DNA of 64,000 bases from Nocardia higoensis NBRC 100133 (GTDB lineage Bacteria; Actinomycetota; Actinomycetes; Mycobacteriales; Mycobacteriaceae): the NCBI RefSeq assembly GCF_000308595.1, contig NZ_BAGA01000074.1:91459-155458 (forward strand), written 5' to 3'. The notes below the pieces were generated by a model. It ran no database searches and had not been told where the DNA came from. It was given only the letters and a program-made list of their open reading frames with translations. Shown here one piece after another: positions 34,924-45,169 of the stretch (position 1 is its first letter; each line of letters opens with the position of its first letter). The translations under genes and the position numbers were made by a program.

Positions 34924-36567
34924 TTATCCGGTGCGATGCAGGTCGCGGTGGCGATATCCGGCGAGTCCGAGCCCGATCAGCACCGCGGCGACCGCCGACA
35001 GCCACAGCACCGGGGTGGGGTGGAATGCGGCGCCGGGCAGCTTCGGCGGATGCACGAACGGCACCAGATCCACGGTCCACTGTGGCAGCCCGTCGAGCGA
35101 GCCGACGATGAAGAGCATGATCATGGCGCTGAGCACCCCCCAGGCCGCCGGCGCGAAGCGCGGTGCCAGCCCGAACAACGCGACCGCGACACCGGTCACC
35201 ACCCAGACCGCGGGCACTTGCACCAGGGCGGCGCCGATCGCCCGCGGCAGGTTCGTCCCGAGATCACCGGCGGCCGTGCCGTAGACCACGCCGATCGCCA
35301 CGCCCGCCACGGCCAGCGCCAGCGCGGGGCCGAGCAGGGCGACGCCGAGATGGCCCGCGACATAGCGCATTCGGCCGACCGCGCCGACGAGGACGGCCTC
35401 GTCTCGCCCGTTGCTCTCCTCGTCGTGCAGGCGCAGGACCGACGAGATCGAGTAGGCCGACGCGGCCGCGGCGAGCATGATCACCGCGTAGGCGATGAAT
35501 CCGTGCTCCAGGCTCTCCGAGCCACCCATCCGGCGGATCATGTCGCTGATCGCACCGCTGTCGCCGAGCATCTTGCCGATGGAATTGGTCGCGGCGCCGA
35601 TGAGCAGCCCGTACAGGCCGAATCCGATGGTCCAGACCAACAGTGAGCCACGCTGCAATCGCCATGCCAGACCGGTCGGGCCGGACAGCCTCGGCGCGGC
35701 CGCGGCGGGGCCCGGCCGCTGCTTCAGCAGGCCGGCTCCGGTGTCACGGCTGTCGAGCAACGCGTAGGCGATCAGCGTCGCCGCCACCGCCGTGGCGGCC
35801 AGCGGCAGCAGCACCCACCAGCGTTCCTGCGCGAAGGGGCGGATCTGCAGGCACCAGCCCAGCGGTGAGAACCAGGACAGCGTGCCGCTGCCCGCGTCAC
35901 CGGCCGCGCGCAGCGCGAACGCGGTGCCCAGGAGCGCGAACGCGATGCCGCGCGTCACCCTGGCGAAGGCGCTGAGCTGCGCGCTGACCGCCGCCACCGC
36001 GCCCCAGACGATGCCCGACGCTGCCAGCGCGGCGCCGAAGGCGATGGAACCGGCGGCGGCCTGATCGCTGGCGTACAGCGACGCCGCGCAGAGAATTCCG
36101 GTGGCCACTGCGGCGCCGAAGGTCAGCAGCAGAGCGGCGGACAGGCCGGCGCGGCGGCCGATGCTGGTGGCCCCGACGAGCTCGGCCCGCCCGGATTCTT
36201 CCTCCACCCTGGTGTGCCGGATAACGGTGAGTACGGCCGCGATCGCGATCATGGTGTACATCGCGCCGGCCTTCCAGGTGCCGATCGACCCGAGCGCAGT
36301 GCCGAACACCGGTCCGTACATGGCCAGCAGCGCGGGGCTGGCGGCGGTGGTGGTGGCGAAATCGTTCAGCTGCTGCTGGCTCGTGTAGAGGTCGCGCACG
36401 CTGACGAGCTGGAACGCCGGCATCAAGCCGATGACCAGCGTCCACAGCGGCAGCACGATCCGGTCCCGGCGCAGCGCGAGGCGAAGCAGCCGACCGGTGC
36501 CGGAGAAGTCCGCGGTCCGGCCGAACAGCGCCGTGTCCACGGGCCGCTTCGCGGTGATCGTGGTCAT
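34924..36567 (-). CDS. ABC-2 type exporter permease
   Basis: The 547-residue membrane protein has about 12 helices in two similar halves, as in the TnrB3/ATP-binding antibiotic exporter permeases of actinomycetes. Cytoplasmic segments include [22 protein letters not shown] and [22 protein letters not shown], the repeated E-S/N-GRxExVGA motif typical of this class. Its start overlaps the ATPase stop as ATGA. The pair exports an unknown lipophilic compound, possibly an antibiotic. Confidence 0.87.
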   Translation of the reverse strand: MTTITAKRPVDTALFGRTADFSGTGRLLRLALRRDRIVLPLWTLVIGLMPAFQLVSVRDLYTSQQQLNDFATTTAASPALLAMYGPVFGTALGSIGTWKAGAMYTMIAIAAVLTVIRHTRVEEESGRAELVGATSIGRRAGLSAALLLTFGAAVATGILCAASLYASDQAAAGSIAFGAALAASGIVWGAVAAVSAQLSAFARVTRGIAFALLGTAFALRAAGDAGSGTLSWFSPLGWCLQIRPFAQERWWVLLPLAATAVAATLIAYALLDSRDTGAGLLKQRPGPAAAAPRLSGPTGLAWRLQRGSLLVWTIGFGLYGLLIGAATNSIGKMLGDSGAISDMIRRMGGSESLEHGFIAYAVIMLAAAASAYSISSVLRLHDEESNGRDEAVLVGAVGRMRYVAGHLGVALLGPALALAVAGVAIGVVYGTAAGDLGTNLPRAIGAALVQVPAVWVVTGVAVALFGLAPRFAPAAWGVLSAMIMLFIVGSLDGLPQWTVDLVPFVHPPKLPGAAFHPTPVLWLSAVAAVLIGLGLAGYRHRDLHRTG

Positions 36568-37484
36568 GCCCGCACCTCCTGCGGCTCGGTCTCGGCGGCG
36601 CCGTCGATGTGATAGTGGCGCAGGAACAGCTCCTCGAGCGTCGGCGGGGCGCTGGTCAGGCTGCGCACGCCGGTGTCGCCGAGTACCCGGATCAGCTCAC
36701 CGAGGTGCTCGTTGTCGACCTGGCAGCGCAGGGTCGCGCCGTCGCGTTCGATGTCGCCCAGGCCGGGGATGCGGCTCAGATCGCCCGGGTCGCCGAGGAG
36801 TTCGGCGGTGATGGAAGTGCGCGACAGGTGCCGCAGCTGCGACAGCGAGCCGCTCTCCACCGTTCGGCCGGCCCGGATGATGGTGACCCGGTCGCACAGC
36901 GACTCCACCTCCGAGAGGATGTGACTGGACAGCAGCACGGTCGTGCCGCGCTCGGTGGCCTCCCGTACGCATTCGCGGAACTGCTTCTCCATCAACGGGT
37001 CCAGGCCGGAGGTGGGCTCGTCCAGCAGGAGCAGCCGGACGTCGGAAGACAGCGCCGAGATCAGCGCCACCTTCTGCCGGTTGCCCTTGGAGTACGCCCG
37101 CGCCTTCTTGCGCGGGTCCAGGTCGAAGCGCTCGATGAGTTCCGCGCGGCGCGCCTGATCGAGGCCACCGCGCATACGGCCGAGCAGATCGATCGTCTCA
37201 CCACCGGTGAGGGACGGCCACAAGGTGACATCGCCTGGCACATAAGCCAATTCGCGATGCAGCTCGACGGCATCGGTCCACGGGTCGCGGCCGAGCAGGC
37301 TCGCCTGTCCGGAGGTGGCCCGTAGGATGCCGAGCAGGATGCGGATGGTGGTGGACTTGCCCGCGCCGTTCGGGCCGAGGAAGCCGTGGATCTCGCCTTC
37401 GGCGACCTCCAGGTTCAATCCATCCAGCGCGATCGCGTGGCCGAAGCTTTTACGCAGATCCCGGATGACGATGACTTCGGACAT
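36564..37484 (-). CDS. ABC exporter ATPase (DrrA-like)
   Basis: The 306-residue ATPase has Walker [10 protein letters not shown], Walker [14 protein letters not shown] and H-loop SSHIL. The signature position reads YSKGNRQKV, a divergent LSGGQ as often found in antibiotic exporters. It has the extra C-terminal domain of DrrA-like proteins. It is translationally coupled to the TetR gene before it (TGATG) and to the permease after it. The three genes form a self-regulated efflux operon. Confidence 0.88.
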   Translation of the reverse strand: MSEVIVIRDLRKSFGHAIALDGLNLEVAEGEIHGFLGPNGAGKSTTIRILLGILRATSGQASLLGRDPWTDAVELHRELAYVPGDVTLWPSLTGGETIDLLGRMRGGLDQARRAELIERFDLDPRKKARAYSKGNRQKVALISALSSDVRLLLLDEPTSGLDPLMEKQFRECVREATERGTTVLLSSHILSEVESLCDRVTIIRAGRTVESGSLSQLRHLSRTSITAELLGDPGDLSRIPGLGDIERDGATLRCQVDNEHLGELIRVLGDTGVRSLTSAPPTLEELFLRHYHIDGAAETEPQEVRA

Positions 37485-38137
37485 CAATGCTCCTCGAGAA
37501 CTCGGTCCAAAAGTGTGGGGTCGGTGAGCATCCCCTGGGTGTAGAGCTCTACGGCCGGGGGAGTGAGCTCGTCGCTGATGCGGCGGATGGCGGCGCGGAA
37601 GTCGATCGGCTCGCCGGCGCGCTGATGCAGGCGAACCCACAGCAGCGTGGCGCCGGTGCTGGTCAGCACCAGGTACCTGGCGCGAGCGCGCGGATCGCGG
37701 CTCGGCTTGAGCACGCCGGCCTCGACGCCCTGACGGATGTAGTCCTCGGCGTCGGAGATCATGTGCTCGAGCAGCGATTCCGCCATGGGGCCGCCCGCTT
37801 CCAGGCTGCGGATCATGTAGGCCAGCAGTGGTCCGTAGGCCTCGACCTCGGCCAGGGCGGAGAGCATGCCCGCTCCGGTGTCCGGGGCGAGCAGCGACTT
37901 CAGCTTCTCGTCGTGGATGAGTTGGAGCACCCGTTCGTCGCACGCGGAACGCAGGCCGTCCTTGGAGCCGAAGTGGTGGTTGACCAACCCGGGGGAGACT
38001 CCCGCCGCGGCCGCGATGGCACGCACGCCGACGGCGAATCCGCGATCGCCGAAGAGCTCTATCGCGGCATCACGGATGCGCGCCGCCGTGGTCAGTTCAT
38101 TGGCGGGGCCGTGGGATACCGGCTGCTGTTTGAACAT
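37484..38137 (-). CDS. TetR-family regulator of the ABC exporter
   Basis: The 217-residue TetR protein has helix-turn-helix [29 protein letters not shown] and a C-terminal ligand domain. It starts the exporter operon and is divergent from an acyl-CoA oxidase. Its ATG at 38137 lies inside one of two matching inverted repeats (38130-38165), an arrangement expected for autorepression. Confidence 0.88.
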   Translation of the reverse strand: MFKQQPVSHGPANELTTAARIRDAAIELFGDRGFAVGVRAIAAAAGVSPGLVNHHFGSKDGLRSACDERVLQLIHDEKLKSLLAPDTGAGMLSALAEVEAYGPLLAYMIRSLEAGGPMAESLLEHMISDAEDYIRQGVEAGVLKPSRDPRARARYLVLTSTGATLLWVRLHQRAGEPIDFRAAIRRISDELTPPAVELYTQGMLTDPTLLDRVLEEH

Positions 38138-38165
38138 TCGTTCAGAATACTAAACGCGCGTTCAA
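38130..38165. promoter_or_regulatory. twin TetR operator
   Basis: The motif TTGAACnnnnGTTyAG occurs twice, as TTGAACATTCGTTCAG on the plus strand (38130-38145) and TTGAACGCGCGTTTAG on the minus strand (38150-38165). The two copies face each other within 36 bases and cover the tetR start. They are likely binding sites for the adjacent TetR protein. Confidence 0.6.
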
Positions 38166-38213
38166 GCGTCTACCGGAGTTTGACAACCCCGCTTGGCGGT
38201 TATGGTCGGAAAC

Positions 38214-40145
38214 ATGGGAACCGGTAGCTCGACAACGGCAGAGAACCTTCGCGCGGCACTGGACGGCCCGTGGCGCGAGATCCGGGAGAAGGCCCGGGTG
38301 GAACTCGCCGACGGGCGCTTCTTCGGTGATCCGGCGCTGGATTACAAGGCCGCTCGCGCTCGCGTGCTCGAGCAGATGGGTGAGCTGGCCGCGCTGGACT
38401 ACGCCAAGCGCGGATTCGGCCTCGAGGCGGGCGGACTGGCCGACCCGGGCGGCGCGGTCACCGCACTGGAGATGGTCGCCTACGCCGACCTGTCGTTGTG
38501 GGTCAAGTGCGGTGTGCAGTGGGGCCTGTTCGGCGGCGCGGTGGAGAACCTCGGCACCGAACGGCACCGCGAGTATCTGAAGCGGCTCATCTCACTGGAA
38601 TTGCCGGGATGCTTCGCGATGACCGAATCCGGCCACGGCAGCGATGTCGCCAGCTTGGAGACCACCGCCACCTACGATCCGGCCACCGAGGAGTTCGTGA
38701 TCCACTCGCCGACGCCCTCGGCGCGCAAGGATTACATCGGCGGCGCGGCCGAGCACGCCCGGATGGCGGCGGTCTTCGCCCAGCTCATCACCCAGGGCGA
38801 AAGCAAGGGCGTGCACTGCTTCCTGGTGCCGATCCGCGACGAGCAGGGCGCCGATCTGCCCGGCGTGACGACCAGCGACGACGGCCTCAAGGGCGGTCTG
38901 CTCGGCGTCGACAACGGCCGCATCGTCTTCGACCACGTGCGGGTGCCGCGCGAGGCGCTGCTGAACCGCTACGCCGATGTCGCCCCCGACGGCACCTACG
39001 AATCGCCGATCGAGAACCCGAGCAGGCGTTTCTTCACCACCCTCGGCACGCTCGTGCGCGGTCGCATCAGCGTCGGCGGCGCGGCGGCGGCGGGCGCGCG
39101 AGTGGCTTTGAGCATCGCCGTGCGCTACGCCCTGCAGCGCCGTCAGTTCTCCGACCCCGACTCCGGGGAGGAGACCGTGCTCATGGACTACCGGATGCAT
39201 CAGCGCAGGCTGCTGCCGCTGGTCGCCAAGTCCTACGCTTTCGCCTTCGCCCAGAACGATCTGGTCCGGCGCATGCACCTGGTGCAGAGCGGCCAGGATC
39301 TCGATCCCGGCGCGCAGCGGGCGCTGGAGAAGCGGGCCGCCGGCTTGAAGGTCGCCCAGACCAGGCACGCCACCCGTGCCATCCAGGAATGCCGCGAAGC
39401 CTGTGGCGGCGCCGGATATCTCACCGAGAACCGGCTGGTGACCCTCAAGGCCGATACCGACGTCTTCACCACTTTCGAGGGCGACAACGTCGTGCTCACG
39501 CAACTGGTCGCCAAGGAACTGCTGACCGCCTATGCCGACGAGGTGCGCGATCTCGACACCATGGGCTGGGTGCGTTTCGCGGCCACGATGGCCGGTGACG
39601 TGGTGCGCAAGCGCTCCGGCGTGCGCCAGCTCATCCAGACGCTGCGCGACCGCGGCGGCGAATCGGTGGACGAGGCCGACATCTCCCGCCGCGACGTGCA
39701 GCTGGCCCTGTTCGCCGACCGCGAGGACTACCTGGTGCGTACCGCCGCGCACCGGTTGCGCGCCCGTGCCGAGGAGACCGGCCCGTTCGAGGCGTTCAAC
39801 AACGCCCAGGACCACATCCTGGCGGCCGGTAGCGCGCACATCGACCGGCTGGTGCTGGAGGCCTTCATCGAGGGCATCGGTGATATCGAGGATCCCGAAG
39901 CCAGGAAGCTGGCCGAGGACATGTGCGATCTGTTCGTCTACACCCTGCTCGAGGAGAACTCGGCCTGGTTCATCATGCACCGCTTCATGTCGGTGGAGCG
40001 GGCCAAGGCCGTGCGACGCGGGGTGAACGAACTCGTCGACCGGCTGCGTCCGCACGCGCTGACCCTCGTCGAGGGGATGGGCGTGCCGGAGGAGATGCTC
40101 AACGCCGCGCTGCTGCACGACGCGAGCGTGTATCAGCGCTCCTGA
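38214..40145 (+). CDS. acyl-CoA oxidase
   Basis: About 643 residues, the length of peroxisomal-type acyl-CoA oxidases rather than dehydrogenases. Blocks seen are PGCFAMTESGHGSDVASLET (acyl-CoA-binding), TSDDGLKGGLLGVDNGRI, the FAD region RYALQRRQF, and CREACGGAGYLTENRL with DVFTTFEGDNVVLTQL, where the Glu of FEGDN is the catalytic base region. A C-terminal ACOX domain follows. It oxidises acyl-CoA with O2 and forms H2O2. ATGs at 38202 and 38214 are both possible starts. It overlaps the next convergent gene by 13 bases. Confidence 0.87.
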   Translation: MGTGSSTTAENLRAALDGPWREIREKARVELADGRFFGDPALDYKAARARVLEQMGELAALDYAKRGFGLEAGGLADPGGAVTALEMVAYADLSLWVKCGVQWGLFGGAVENLGTERHREYLKRLISLELPGCFAMTESGHGSDVASLETTATYDPATEEFVIHSPTPSARKDYIGGAAEHARMAAVFAQLITQGESKGVHCFLVPIRDEQGADLPGVTTSDDGLKGGLLGVDNGRIVFDHVRVPREALLNRYADVAPDGTYESPIENPSRRFFTTLGTLVRGRISVGGAAAAGARVALSIAVRYALQRRQFSDPDSGEETVLMDYRMHQRRLLPLVAKSYAFAFAQNDLVRRMHLVQSGQDLDPGAQRALEKRAAGLKVAQTRHATRAIQECREACGGAGYLTENRLVTLKADTDVFTTFEGDNVVLTQLVAKELLTAYADEVRDLDTMGWVRFAATMAGDVVRKRSGVRQLIQTLRDRGGESVDEADISRRDVQLALFADREDYLVRTAAHRLRARAEETGPFEAFNNAQDHILAAGSAHIDRLVLEAFIEGIGDIEDPEARKLAEDMCDLFVYTLLEENSAWFIMHRFMSVERAKAVRRGVNELVDRLRPHALTLVEGMGVPEEMLNAALLHDASVYQRS

Positions 40146-40798
40146 TGCTCGCCGCCGGGACGTTCGACCGGAGCGTCCCGGCGTGTTCTGTGGCCATCGG
40201 ACGGGTGGGAGGCGGCGAGTTCCACCGCGGTGCAGCACACGACGGTGATGCTCAGCCCCGCCGCGGCGCCGCCGGCCACATCGGTCAGATGGTGGTAACC
40301 CATGCCGACCTGGCCTGCCGCCGCCGCGATCACCGCGACGCCCGCGACGGCGCCGATCACCCACCCGGCCCGCCTGGAATCGCAGAGCAGTACGAAGGCA
40401 CAGGCGACGGCGACCATGTGCACCGTGTGCCCGCTCGGATAGGCGAGATAGTCCTCGAGCGGACGGTCGAACAGCGGCTTGAGCGCCCATGTGTTCAGCG
40501 CCAGCGCCAGTTCGGGCACCACCGCCATCGTGACCATCGCGAGCCATCGACGCTGCCACGCGAACCAGCCGACCGCCAGGAGCAGCGCGGCGAGCACCAC
40601 GGGGGCATCGCTCGGCGCGACGAGAAGGCGATCGAGCGCGGACGGTGGCCCGGCGGCCACCGCGTCGGCGAACGCCCTGTCCAGTGCGGTCGGGCCGCCG
40701 CCGGGCGGAAATGTCAACGGCAGCAGGCAGACCGTGAGCGCGCCCGCCGTCGCCGCGGCCGCGCGGACGGCGGGCGCGCCCACCCTCTTCCCGAGCAT
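40133..40798 (-). CDS. PAP2-family phosphatase, membrane
   Basis: The 221-residue protein has about five helices and the three PAP2 motifs: KPLFDRP (K-x6-RP variant), YPSGH, and GYHHLTDVAGG with the catalytic His. It should dephosphorylate a lipid or prenyl phosphate at the outer face of the membrane. The start is the ATG at 40798; the longer frame runs through the neighbouring gene. It converges with the acyl-CoA oxidase. Confidence 0.85.
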   Translation of the reverse strand: MLGKRVGAPAVRAAAATAGALTVCLLPLTFPPGGGPTALDRAFADAVAAGPPSALDRLLVAPSDAPVVLAALLLAVGWFAWQRRWLAMVTMAVVPELALALNTWALKPLFDRPLEDYLAYPSGHTVHMVAVACAFVLLCDSRRAGWVIGAVAGVAVIAAAAGQVGMGYHHLTDVAGGAAAGLSITVVCCTAVELAASHPSDGHRTRRDAPVERPGGEHQER

Positions 40799-40821
40799 TC
40801 CGCCGACGATACGGGGCGGAT

Positions 40822-41709
40822 TCAGCTCAGGATGTAGGTGGACAGCAGCGACAGCACGAACCACACCGTCCACACCGCCACGATCAGCATGCCGATGGCC
40901 AGCGTGGTGCGCATCCACGCCCGGCCCATGTCGATATCGCCGGACTCGCCCGGATACAGCTTCCACGGGCTGTACCAGGGCGCGCGCACCAATCGCGGGC
41001 GGGCGTCGCGCTCGAGCTGGGCCTGCTCCTCCGCGTAGGCCTCCGCCTGTGCCTGATTAGGGCCGCCGTGCCACAGCCCGATGTCGATGGGGCCGAGGAA
41101 GCCCTCGTTGAGCAGTTCCTGCGGCGCGGGCAGGTAGGGCAGCAGGCCGAGACCGCGGAAGGCGACCGCCACGTCGTTGGCCGTCCACAGGTGCTTCTCG
41201 CTCTGCGCGAGCGTGCCGAAATAGTGGCGCAGCCGATCCGGATCGTTGCCGAGGATGGCGTCGAAGCTCGGATCGCTCCACGCCTGGCGGATCTCGATCG
41301 TGGTGCCGCGCGGCGGAATGATCAGCGACACCCCGTGCACGGCCCGTTGTCCGAGACCGCGCGCCGCCAGCCAGTCCTGCAGGGCGTGGGTGTGCTCGCG
41401 GGAGCGTTCCAGCGGCGTGCGCTTGTCCCGGCCGATCGCCACGGGTGCGCCGTCGATCGTCCAGGAGCCGTTGAGCGGGACGTCGAGCAGGCCGCCGCTG
41501 TCGGTGTCGGGCACATCGGCTTCGATCACCACACAGCTGGTCGGGGTCCACACCACCGCGTCGAACTGGTGCAGCTGATCGCGGTGGAACAGGCTGCAAT
41601 TGATGGTCGCGACACCGTGCGGGCTGCCCGGGTCCTTCCAGGTCCGCAGCCAGTCGATCAGCGCCCGTTCGGCATCGGTGCCCGCCGGATTCTGTACTCG
41701 CACAAGCAT
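40822..41709 (-). CDS. NERD-like domain protein with C-terminal membrane anchor
   Basis: The 295-residue protein has an N-terminal segment like a nuclease-related (NERD) domain: GTDAERALIDWLRTW, then QLHQFDAVVWTPTSCVVIEAD. In active NERD domains the last part is E-x-K; here it is EAD, so the catalytic Lys is missing. One transmembrane helix lies near the C-terminus (MRTTLAIGMLIVAVWTVWFVL). The fold call is tentative. It is probably an inactive or binding-only form tethered to the membrane. Confidence 0.6.
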   Translation of the reverse strand: MLVRVQNPAGTDAERALIDWLRTWKDPGSPHGVATINCSLFHRDQLHQFDAVVWTPTSCVVIEADVPDTDSGGLLDVPLNGSWTIDGAPVAIGRDKRTPLERSREHTHALQDWLAARGLGQRAVHGVSLIIPPRGTTIEIRQAWSDPSFDAILGNDPDRLRHYFGTLAQSEKHLWTANDVAVAFRGLGLLPYLPAPQELLNEGFLGPIDIGLWHGGPNQAQAEAYAEEQAQLERDARPRLVRAPWYSPWKLYPGESGDIDMGRAWMRTTLAIGMLIVAVWTVWFVLSLLSTYILS

Positions 41710-41808
41710 TCGCGACCGCCCTTCACGTCGTCACCCCACCAGGGGACAGGATACGGGCGATGGGCGCGCCCCGGTGCCGGGCGCGTCGAGACCGGGTGTG
41801 TCGGCTGT

Positions 41809-43200
41809 TCACTCCGCGAGTTCGGCCCTGATGCGGCCCGCCGCGACCGCCCGCGTCAGCTCGGCGTGATCGGCCTCGGTCAGGTCGGCGTAGCGCACCG
41901 CGAACGCGGTCACCGATTCCTCGAAGCGCTCGTCGCCGTCGAGATAGCCCGACAGCAGGCGCGGATCCAGCGACCGCGCGTGTGCCCTGGCCAGCAGCGC
42001 GCCGGCGAGCCTGCCGTAGTCGTCGAGCAGGTCGGCCCCCAGCCCCGCCGGATCGATGCTGCCCTTGAGATTGCGGAACTGGCGCACGATGAACGGCAGC
42101 TCCCCGCCGTGCAGGCGAAGCGTGGTCCAGCCGAGCAGGATGTCGCTCTCGGCTTGAACCAGCCTGGCGCCGCGCACGATTCGCTCGCCCTCGTGCGCCA
42201 CCGGCGCAGCGGGCAGGTACGGGGCGAGCGCCGAGGGGATGGACTGCTTGAGTTGCAGCACCAGCACCTCGCCGTCGTTGCCGTGCATCAGCGCCACATA
42301 GCTGTGCAGGCCCACACTGCCGGTGCCGACGACGCGGAAGGCCACATCCGAGACGGCGAATCGGGCCAGCAGATTGCGCCGGGAATCGGGCAGGGTGTGC
42401 GCGTAGCGCTCGAGTCCGTCGGTCACCTCCTCGGCGACGACATCGTCCACCGGGGTGAGCACCGGCGGATCGCTGACGAAACGGTGCTTGCGCACACCGG
42501 TCTCGTGATCGTCGATGTGCTCACCCCACTTGGCGACGACCTTGGCGCTGGTGTTCTTGCGCGCTTTCTTGGCGGCCTTCTCGAAGGCGTCGACGAGATC
42601 GTCGGCCTTGGCGTGCGCGAGGATCGATTGATCGGGCAGCGCGCTCCACGACCGCATGAACGGCTGCTCGGCCAGCGCGTCGATCGCCAGCCGGTAGGAG
42701 CGCGCGGCATCGCACGCGGCCCGCGCGCAGCCCGGCTCGCCGACCCCGGATTCCCGGCCCGCCAGCACCAGGCTCGCCGCCAGGCGCTCGACGTCCCACT
42801 CCCACGGCCCGGCGATGGTTTCGTCGAAATCGTTGACGTCCATGACGATTTCGCCACGCGAGGTGCCGTACAGGCCGAAATTGGCGGCGTGCGCGTCGCC
42901 GCACAGCTGCGCGTGCAGGCCGCTGACCGGACCGTCGGCGAGATCGGCGGCCATCAGCCCGGCCGTGCCGCGATAGAAGGTGAACGGCCCGCTGACCATC
43001 CTGCCCACGCGCAGCGGCACCAGATGCGCGAGCCGGCCCGCGTGCGCGGCGGTGACGAACTCGAGCACGTCGGGGCGGTGCTCGCCGCGGGCCTTCCGGT
43101 CGCGTGCGGTCACCGGCACCCGCTCGCGCAGCGCCTTGCCGCGGGCGCGCACCTGCTCGGCGGGCACATAGGAGCGCAGGTCCAAACGATCTTCCGGCAC
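41809..43200 (-). CDS. DUF2252 protein
   Basis: The 463-residue DUF2252 protein has a kinase-like layout: CGDAHAANFGLYGT, then DVNDFDETIAGPWEWDVERLAASL, where HxxN and D-x-D/E residues resemble aminoglycoside-phosphotransferase-type folds. LLGWTTLRLHGGELPFIVRQFRNLKGS follows. The activity is unknown. It starts with a GTG at 43200. ChoD lies upstream on the same strand, 126 bases away, so the two may be cotranscribed. Confidence 0.83.
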   Translation of the reverse strand: MPEDRLDLRSYVPAEQVRARGKALRERVPVTARDRKARGEHRPDVLEFVTAAHAGRLAHLVPLRVGRMVSGPFTFYRGTAGLMAADLADGPVSGLHAQLCGDAHAANFGLYGTSRGEIVMDVNDFDETIAGPWEWDVERLAASLVLAGRESGVGEPGCARAACDAARSYRLAIDALAEQPFMRSWSALPDQSILAHAKADDLVDAFEKAAKKARKNTSAKVVAKWGEHIDDHETGVRKHRFVSDPPVLTPVDDVVAEEVTDGLERYAHTLPDSRRNLLARFAVSDVAFRVVGTGSVGLHSYVALMHGNDGEVLVLQLKQSIPSALAPYLPAAPVAHEGERIVRGARLVQAESDILLGWTTLRLHGGELPFIVRQFRNLKGSIDPAGLGADLLDDYGRLAGALLARAHARSLDPRLLSGYLDGDERFEESVTAFAVRYADLTEADHAELTRAVAAGRIRAELAE

Positions 43201-43326
43201 AAGAGATCACGGTAACCCTCCGGCTGCCCGCCGCGCTCGCCGTGGGTGTGATCTTCCTTCGAACCGTGAGCCCCGAACGGGCCGCCGGTCCGAGGCGGCC
43301 GGACCGATGCGATGTCCGAACCGGGG

Positions 43327-45024
43327 TCAGGGAGCCGTCGGCACCGCCGGATCGATAGGGGTGATCGGCAGCCGCAGCGCGCCGGGCGCGGCATCGGGCA
43401 CGGTCGGGCGCACCGGCCGGACCGGCTGGATCCGCCGGTACCGCCCGCCCAGTTCCGGGCGGGGATCGGCTTCGCCCTTGTTCGGCCAGAAGGCCATCGC
43501 CCGCTCGGCCTGGGCGGTGATGGTCAGTGAGGGGTTCACGCCCAGGTTCGCGGTCACCGCCGAACCGTCGGCGATGTGCAGTCCGGGATGACCGAACACG
43601 CGCTGGTAGGGGTCGACCACGCCGCTCTCCGGGCCCTCGCCGATCACGCAGCCGCCGATGTAGTGCGCGGTCGCCGGGATGTCGAACACGTCCATGATCA
43701 AGCCGTGGGCATCGCCGTCGACCTTGTCGGCGAAGCGTTCGGCGACCTCGTGGGCCAGCGGGATCCAGGTCGGATTCGGCTCGCCGGTGCCCTGTTTCGT
43801 GCGTAGCGCGCCGCGCTTGCGGAAGGAGGTCAGCGAGTTGTCCAGCGACTGCATCACCAGCAGGATCACCGAGCGCTCCGAGCCCCGGTAGATCCAGCAG
43901 CTGCGCAGGAAGTGGATCGGGTGCGCCACGGTGGCCAGCAGGAACCGCAGGAACCGGAAGGCGCCGCCGTCGATCATCGGGACCGCCATGGTGGCCAGCG
44001 CGTTCTGCCCGGCGCCGTAGTGACAGACCTCGACGTGGGTGTTCGGCTCGGGGTGGATGGAGGAGGTGATGGCCACGCCCTGGGCGAAGTCGTAGCGGCT
44101 GCGGCTGGCGACGTTGAGGATCGCCTCGGAATTGCTGCGGGTCAGCTCGCCGAGCCGGGGCGAGAGGTTGGGCAGCACGCCCTCGTCGCGCATCTTGTGC
44201 AGCAGCTTCTGGGTGCCGAGCGCCGCGCCCGCGAACACCACCTGCGCGGCGGTGAAGATCTTGGGCTCCTTGCGGATCCAGCGTCCGGAGCGGACCGTGT
44301 CGATCGCGTAGCCGCCGCCGTCCAGCGGGCGCACCGACGTCGCGGTGGTCAGCGCGTGCACCTGCGCGCCCGCCTGCTCGGCGAGGTAGAGGTAGTTGGT
44401 GGGGGTGGTGTTCTTGGCGTTGTGCGGGCAGCCGGTCAGGCAGCGCGAACAGTGGATGCAGCCGTTGCGGCGCGGTCCCGCGCCGCCGAAATAGGGGTCG
44501 TCGACCTCGACGCCCTCGGCCTCGTCGTTGAAGAACACCCCGACCTGGGTCGCGTGGAAGGTGTCCCCGACGCCCATGTCGTCGGCGACCTGCTTGATGA
44601 TGTCGTCGGCCGGGGTCATCCGCGGATTGGTGACCACGCCGAGCATGCGCTGCGCCTGGTCGTAGTACGGGGCCAGTTCGCTGCGCCAGTCGGTGATGTG
44701 GGCCCACTGCTTGTCGGTGTAGAAGGCGGGCAGCGGCTCGTAGAGCGTGTTGCCGTAGATGAGCGATCCGCCGCCGACCCCCGCGCCGGAGAAGACCGCG
44801 CACTTGCCCAGGATGCTGATGGCCTGCGGACCCGTCATGCCGAGTTTGGGCGCCCAGATGGACTTGCGCAGATTCCAGTTGGTCTTCGGCAGGTTCTCCG
44901 CCGTCCAGCGCCTGCCCGCCTCGAGCACCCCGACCCGATAGCCCTTCTCGGTCAGCCGCAGCGCGCTGACGCTGCCGCCGAACCCGGAGCCGATCACCAC
45001 CACGTCGTAGTCGAACTCGGCCAT
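43327..45024 (-). CDS. choD: ChoD-like GMC oxidoreductase (cholesterol oxidase family)
   Basis: The 565-residue FAD enzyme is very similar in pattern to M. tuberculosis Rv3409c. Key parts are VIGSGFGGSVSALRLTEKGY near the N-terminus, FSGAGVGGGSLIYGNTLYEP, ferredoxin-like Cys motif CIHCSRCLTGCPHNAKNT, and TAHYIGGCVIGEGPESGVVDPYQRVFG with the active-site region VTANLGVNPSLTI. Members are called cholesterol oxidase, although in mycobacteria their role in cholesterol oxidation is disputed. The Cys motif suggests an Fe-S cluster. The start is the ATG at 45024. Confidence 0.87.
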   Translation of the reverse strand: MAEFDYDVVVIGSGFGGSVSALRLTEKGYRVGVLEAGRRWTAENLPKTNWNLRKSIWAPKLGMTGPQAISILGKCAVFSGAGVGGGSLIYGNTLYEPLPAFYTDKQWAHITDWRSELAPYYDQAQRMLGVVTNPRMTPADDIIKQVADDMGVGDTFHATQVGVFFNDEAEGVEVDDPYFGGAGPRRNGCIHCSRCLTGCPHNAKNTTPTNYLYLAEQAGAQVHALTTATSVRPLDGGGYAIDTVRSGRWIRKEPKIFTAAQVVFAGAALGTQKLLHKMRDEGVLPNLSPRLGELTRSNSEAILNVASRSRYDFAQGVAITSSIHPEPNTHVEVCHYGAGQNALATMAVPMIDGGAFRFLRFLLATVAHPIHFLRSCWIYRGSERSVILLVMQSLDNSLTSFRKRGALRTKQGTGEPNPTWIPLAHEVAERFADKVDGDAHGLIMDVFDIPATAHYIGGCVIGEGPESGVVDPYQRVFGHPGLHIADGSAVTANLGVNPSLTITAQAERAMAFWPNKGEADPRPELGGRYRRIQPVRPVRPTVPDAAPGALRLPITPIDPAVPTAP

Positions 45025-45169
45025 TGTTTCCTCTCGATCACCTACGGTTCGATGAGATGCTTTCACATTCATTCTTTCACCGCGGTCGTTGTGGTGAAAA
45101 GCAAACGGCGAGCTCCGCCACGGCGTGCCCGGATGGCGAGTCCCGGCGCCGGTGCGGTAAGCACAGCGG

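Noticed and set aside
38130..38145. Considered as a fifth KstR box.
   Set aside because: The spacer between AAC and GTT is four bases rather than two, and the site overlaps a tetR start, so a local TetR operator fits better.
45059..45100. TTTCAC/GTGAAA inverted repeat between choD and pgsA2, considered as an operator.
   Set aside because: Arms are short, the spacing is loose and there is no adjacent regulator gene.
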